5,978 nucleotides of DNA from Leptolyngbya sp. SIO4C1 (GTDB taxonomy: Bacteria > Cyanobacteriota > Cyanobacteriia > Phormidesmidales > Phormidesmidaceae), in the NCBI GenBank assembly GCA_010671975.1, contig JAAHIA010000311.1, forward strand, positions 1 to 5,978, read 5' to 3'. Shown piece by piece: positions 5,028 to 5,978 of the stretch; position 1 is the first letter of the stretch; every line of letters begins with the position of its first letter. The position numbers and the translations under genes were made by a program. Below the pieces are notes generated by a model. It worked only from the letters and a program-made list of their open reading frames with translations, ran no database searches and had not been told where the DNA came from.

Positions 5028-5077
5028 GACGCGGAGACGCGGAGATTGCTTGCTGCCGAAGCTCTCTCGCGTCTCCG
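5028..5077. repeat. GACGCGGA tandem repeat forming a strong stem-loop
   Basis: GACGCGGA is repeated at 5028-5035 and 5036-5043. CGGAGACGCG (5032-5041) pairs perfectly with CGCGTCTCCG (5068-5077). Inside, GAGA (5042-5045) can pair with TCTC (5063-5066) and GCTT (5048-5051) with AAGC (5059-5062), leaving a 7-base loop and a one-base bulge. It lies between convergent genes, so it may insulate or terminate both transcripts. The motif resembles GACGCGGAGA-type dispersed intergenic repeats I associate with cyanobacterial genomes. Confidence 0.65.
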
Positions 5078-5097
5078 TATCGTTATTTATTCAGATT

Positions 5098-5892
5098 CTA
5101 CCGATAGCTGCGGTTGTCACGAGAGAACGTGTCTTTTACACGATGCCAAGCATCTTTAGCCGCATGCTTAGCCTTTTCCCAGCCGAGACCGCTATTGCCG
5201 TGGTGGCGCTCATAGTCTGAGCGAATGTGGGGCTCGGCTTGCTCATAGGTCATGCCGCGCGTGAGGCCATAGGCTGTGTAGCTGTCGTAGCCGATCTGGT
5301 AGGCAGGCGCATAGTGGCTATAGTCGTACCCAGATTCGATATAGGGGCGTGACTGATAGTTGTTGCGCCAGTAGTCATCATTGTCGCGACGCCCCCTGAC
5401 TGAAGTATCTACGCGATTCCAGGCATCTTGAGTAGCCTGTTTCGCTCGATTCCAATCCAGTCGGCTGCTGCCGCGCTGTTTCTCATAGTCGGCTCGCAGG
5501 CGCGGTTCGGCTTCAGCATAGGTTGGGTGCTCCTGCGCATAGGTCGAATAGCCTGTATAGCCGGTGCGATAGGCAGCGGCATAGTCTTGATCGTAGTCAT
5601 AGTCTGACTCGACATAGGGGCGCGAGCGATAGTTATCGCGCCAGTAGGCATCTTCGACGGTGGGGTCAACCTGCTCGGCAATGCCCTTGCCGGCAAGACC
5701 ACCCGCAACTGCGCCAACGGCCGCTCCGACGACTGCCCCAACGGGGCCACCGACGGCTCCGCCAACGACTGTACCCACAGCCCCAGCGCCAGCTGCCCCA
5801 ACGCCAGTGCCTACCGGATGAGCGCCCGGCTGGCCAGTAATCGGATCGGGATTGGCATCAGGATTGTGCTTTGGATCTTTTGAAGTTTCCAT
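5098..5892 (-). CDS. Glycine-zipper protein with two tandem Tyr/Trp-rich repeats
   Basis: From ATG 5892 this gives 264 residues. The N-terminus (1-27) is polar with PDPITGQPGAHPVGTG (16-30). Next comes a long glycine zipper (about 30-72) with GxxxG-type spacing such as GGAVGGPVGAVVGAAVG, able to form a membrane-inserted helical hairpin. Two homologous repeats follow at about 83-161 and 174-252. Each starts YWRxNYxSRPYxES, continues through YDY...AYxxGY, has AEPxxRxDYE, and ends WxxAKxAxxDAWxRV. The family is widespread in bacteria as uncharacterised, often stress-associated proteins, usually with one repeat to my recollection; its function is not known to me. There is no classical signal peptide, so its location is uncertain. 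ATG 5892 is preferred over a TTG at 5913 because an AGG-type Shine-Dalgarno lies between them. The gene converges on the DoxX gene. Confidence 0.8.
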   Translation of the reverse strand: METSKDPKHNPDANPDPITGQPGAHPVGTGVGAAGAGAVGTVVGGAVGGPVGAVVGAAVGAVAGGLAGKGIAEQVDPTVEDAYWRDNYRSRPYVESDYDYDQDYAAAYRTGYTGYSTYAQEHPTYAEAEPRLRADYEKQRGSSRLDWNRAKQATQDAWNRVDTSVRGRRDNDDYWRNNYQSRPYIESGYDYSHYAPAYQIGYDSYTAYGLTRGMTYEQAEPHIRSDYERHHGNSGLGWEKAKHAAKDAWHRVKDTFSRDNRSYR

Positions 5893-5902
5893 AGATATAC
5901 CT

Positions 5903-5967
5903 GCTCTCAACAACTTGCTTTCTCATGCTGGAATTACCGCACAGCGGCAGGGCAATTCCGCTCTCAA
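5903..5967 (-). promoter_or_regulatory. Leader region with hairpin and repeated TTGAGAGC
   Basis: Upstream of the glycine-zipper gene, GGAATTACC (5930-5938) and GGCAATTCC (5951-5959) form a 9-bp stem; in the - strand transcript one pair is U-G. TTGAGAGC (read on the - strand) occurs on both sides, at 5910-5903 and 5967-5960. The copy near the gene overlaps its ribosome-binding site. No clear -35/-10 pair is visible before the window ends. Confidence 0.35.
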
Positions 5968-5978
5968 AAGCGTTGTCT

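Noticed and set aside
5028..5043. Short repeats considered as a CRISPR array
   Set aside because: There are only two 8-bp units without spacers, and no cas genes are nearby.
4897..5220. + strand open frame of 107 codons overlapping the DoxX end and beyond
   Set aside because: It runs out of frame through the DoxX gene, the repeat hairpin and the antisense of the next gene, with no coherent protein features.
5523..5840. + strand open frame of 105 codons, Arg/Gln/Pro-rich
   Set aside because: It is the antisense shadow of the glycine-zipper and repeat coding region; its composition is that of a wrong frame.
5892..5913. TTG 5913 as start of the glycine-zipper protein
   Set aside because: The ribosome-binding site lies between this TTG and ATG 5892, so it serves the ATG.

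Overview
The window looks like chromosomal DNA of a cyanobacterium, probably a filamentous or Leptolyngbya-like one. Two copies of the cyanobacterial HIP1 octamer GCGATCGC occur in 6 kb (906-913 and 3843-3850). The gene set also fits: an m-type thioredoxin next to an ArsR-type repressor resembling the RexT/TrxA2 pair of Nostoc/Anabaena, a DUF2993/LmeA-like lipoprotein, a cytoplasmic GH13 alpha-amylase and a DoxX-like membrane protein. Species cannot be named from the sequence.

Layout. Positions 1-190 hold a very small membrane-protein gene that appears split and folded back on itself. Its C-terminal half reads on the + strand from position 1, and its N-terminal half reads on the - strand from 160 to 95. 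The two halves share a perfect 17-bp inverted repeat (1-17 and 96-112). A tandem 14-bp repeat (192-219) follows, then an ABC-2 type ATPase (233-1213) with no permease in view. A - strand block follows: a lipoprotein (1264-1959) and alpha-amylase AmyA (2061-3545), with the ArsR-type regulator (3668-3988) upstream. The regulator is divergent from thioredoxin (4121-4456), and the 132-bp gap between them holds a strong dyad (4025-4045) over the likely promoters. A DoxX-like gene (4586-4993) follows thioredoxin on the + strand after a 129-bp gap that can fold. It converges on a - strand gene (5098-5892) for a glycine-zipper protein with two ~79-residue repeats. A GACGCGGA-type stem-loop (5028-5077) lies between those two.

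How the genes may work together. The regulator, thioredoxin and possibly DoxX form a plausible peroxide/redox-responsive module: the repressor has only two cysteines (CxxC, Cys41/Cys44) and sits back-to-back with a thioredoxin. Amylase would break down internal alpha-glucan, since it has no signal peptide. The lipoprotein, ABC ATPase and glycine-zipper protein look like envelope or stress functions without an obvious pathway link. No RNA genes, CRISPR arrays or insertion sequences were seen, and no gene-free stretch exceeds 300 bases. The most unusual feature is the folded-back small gene at the left edge. It could be a real inversion, an invertible switch, or a fold-back chimera at a contig end.
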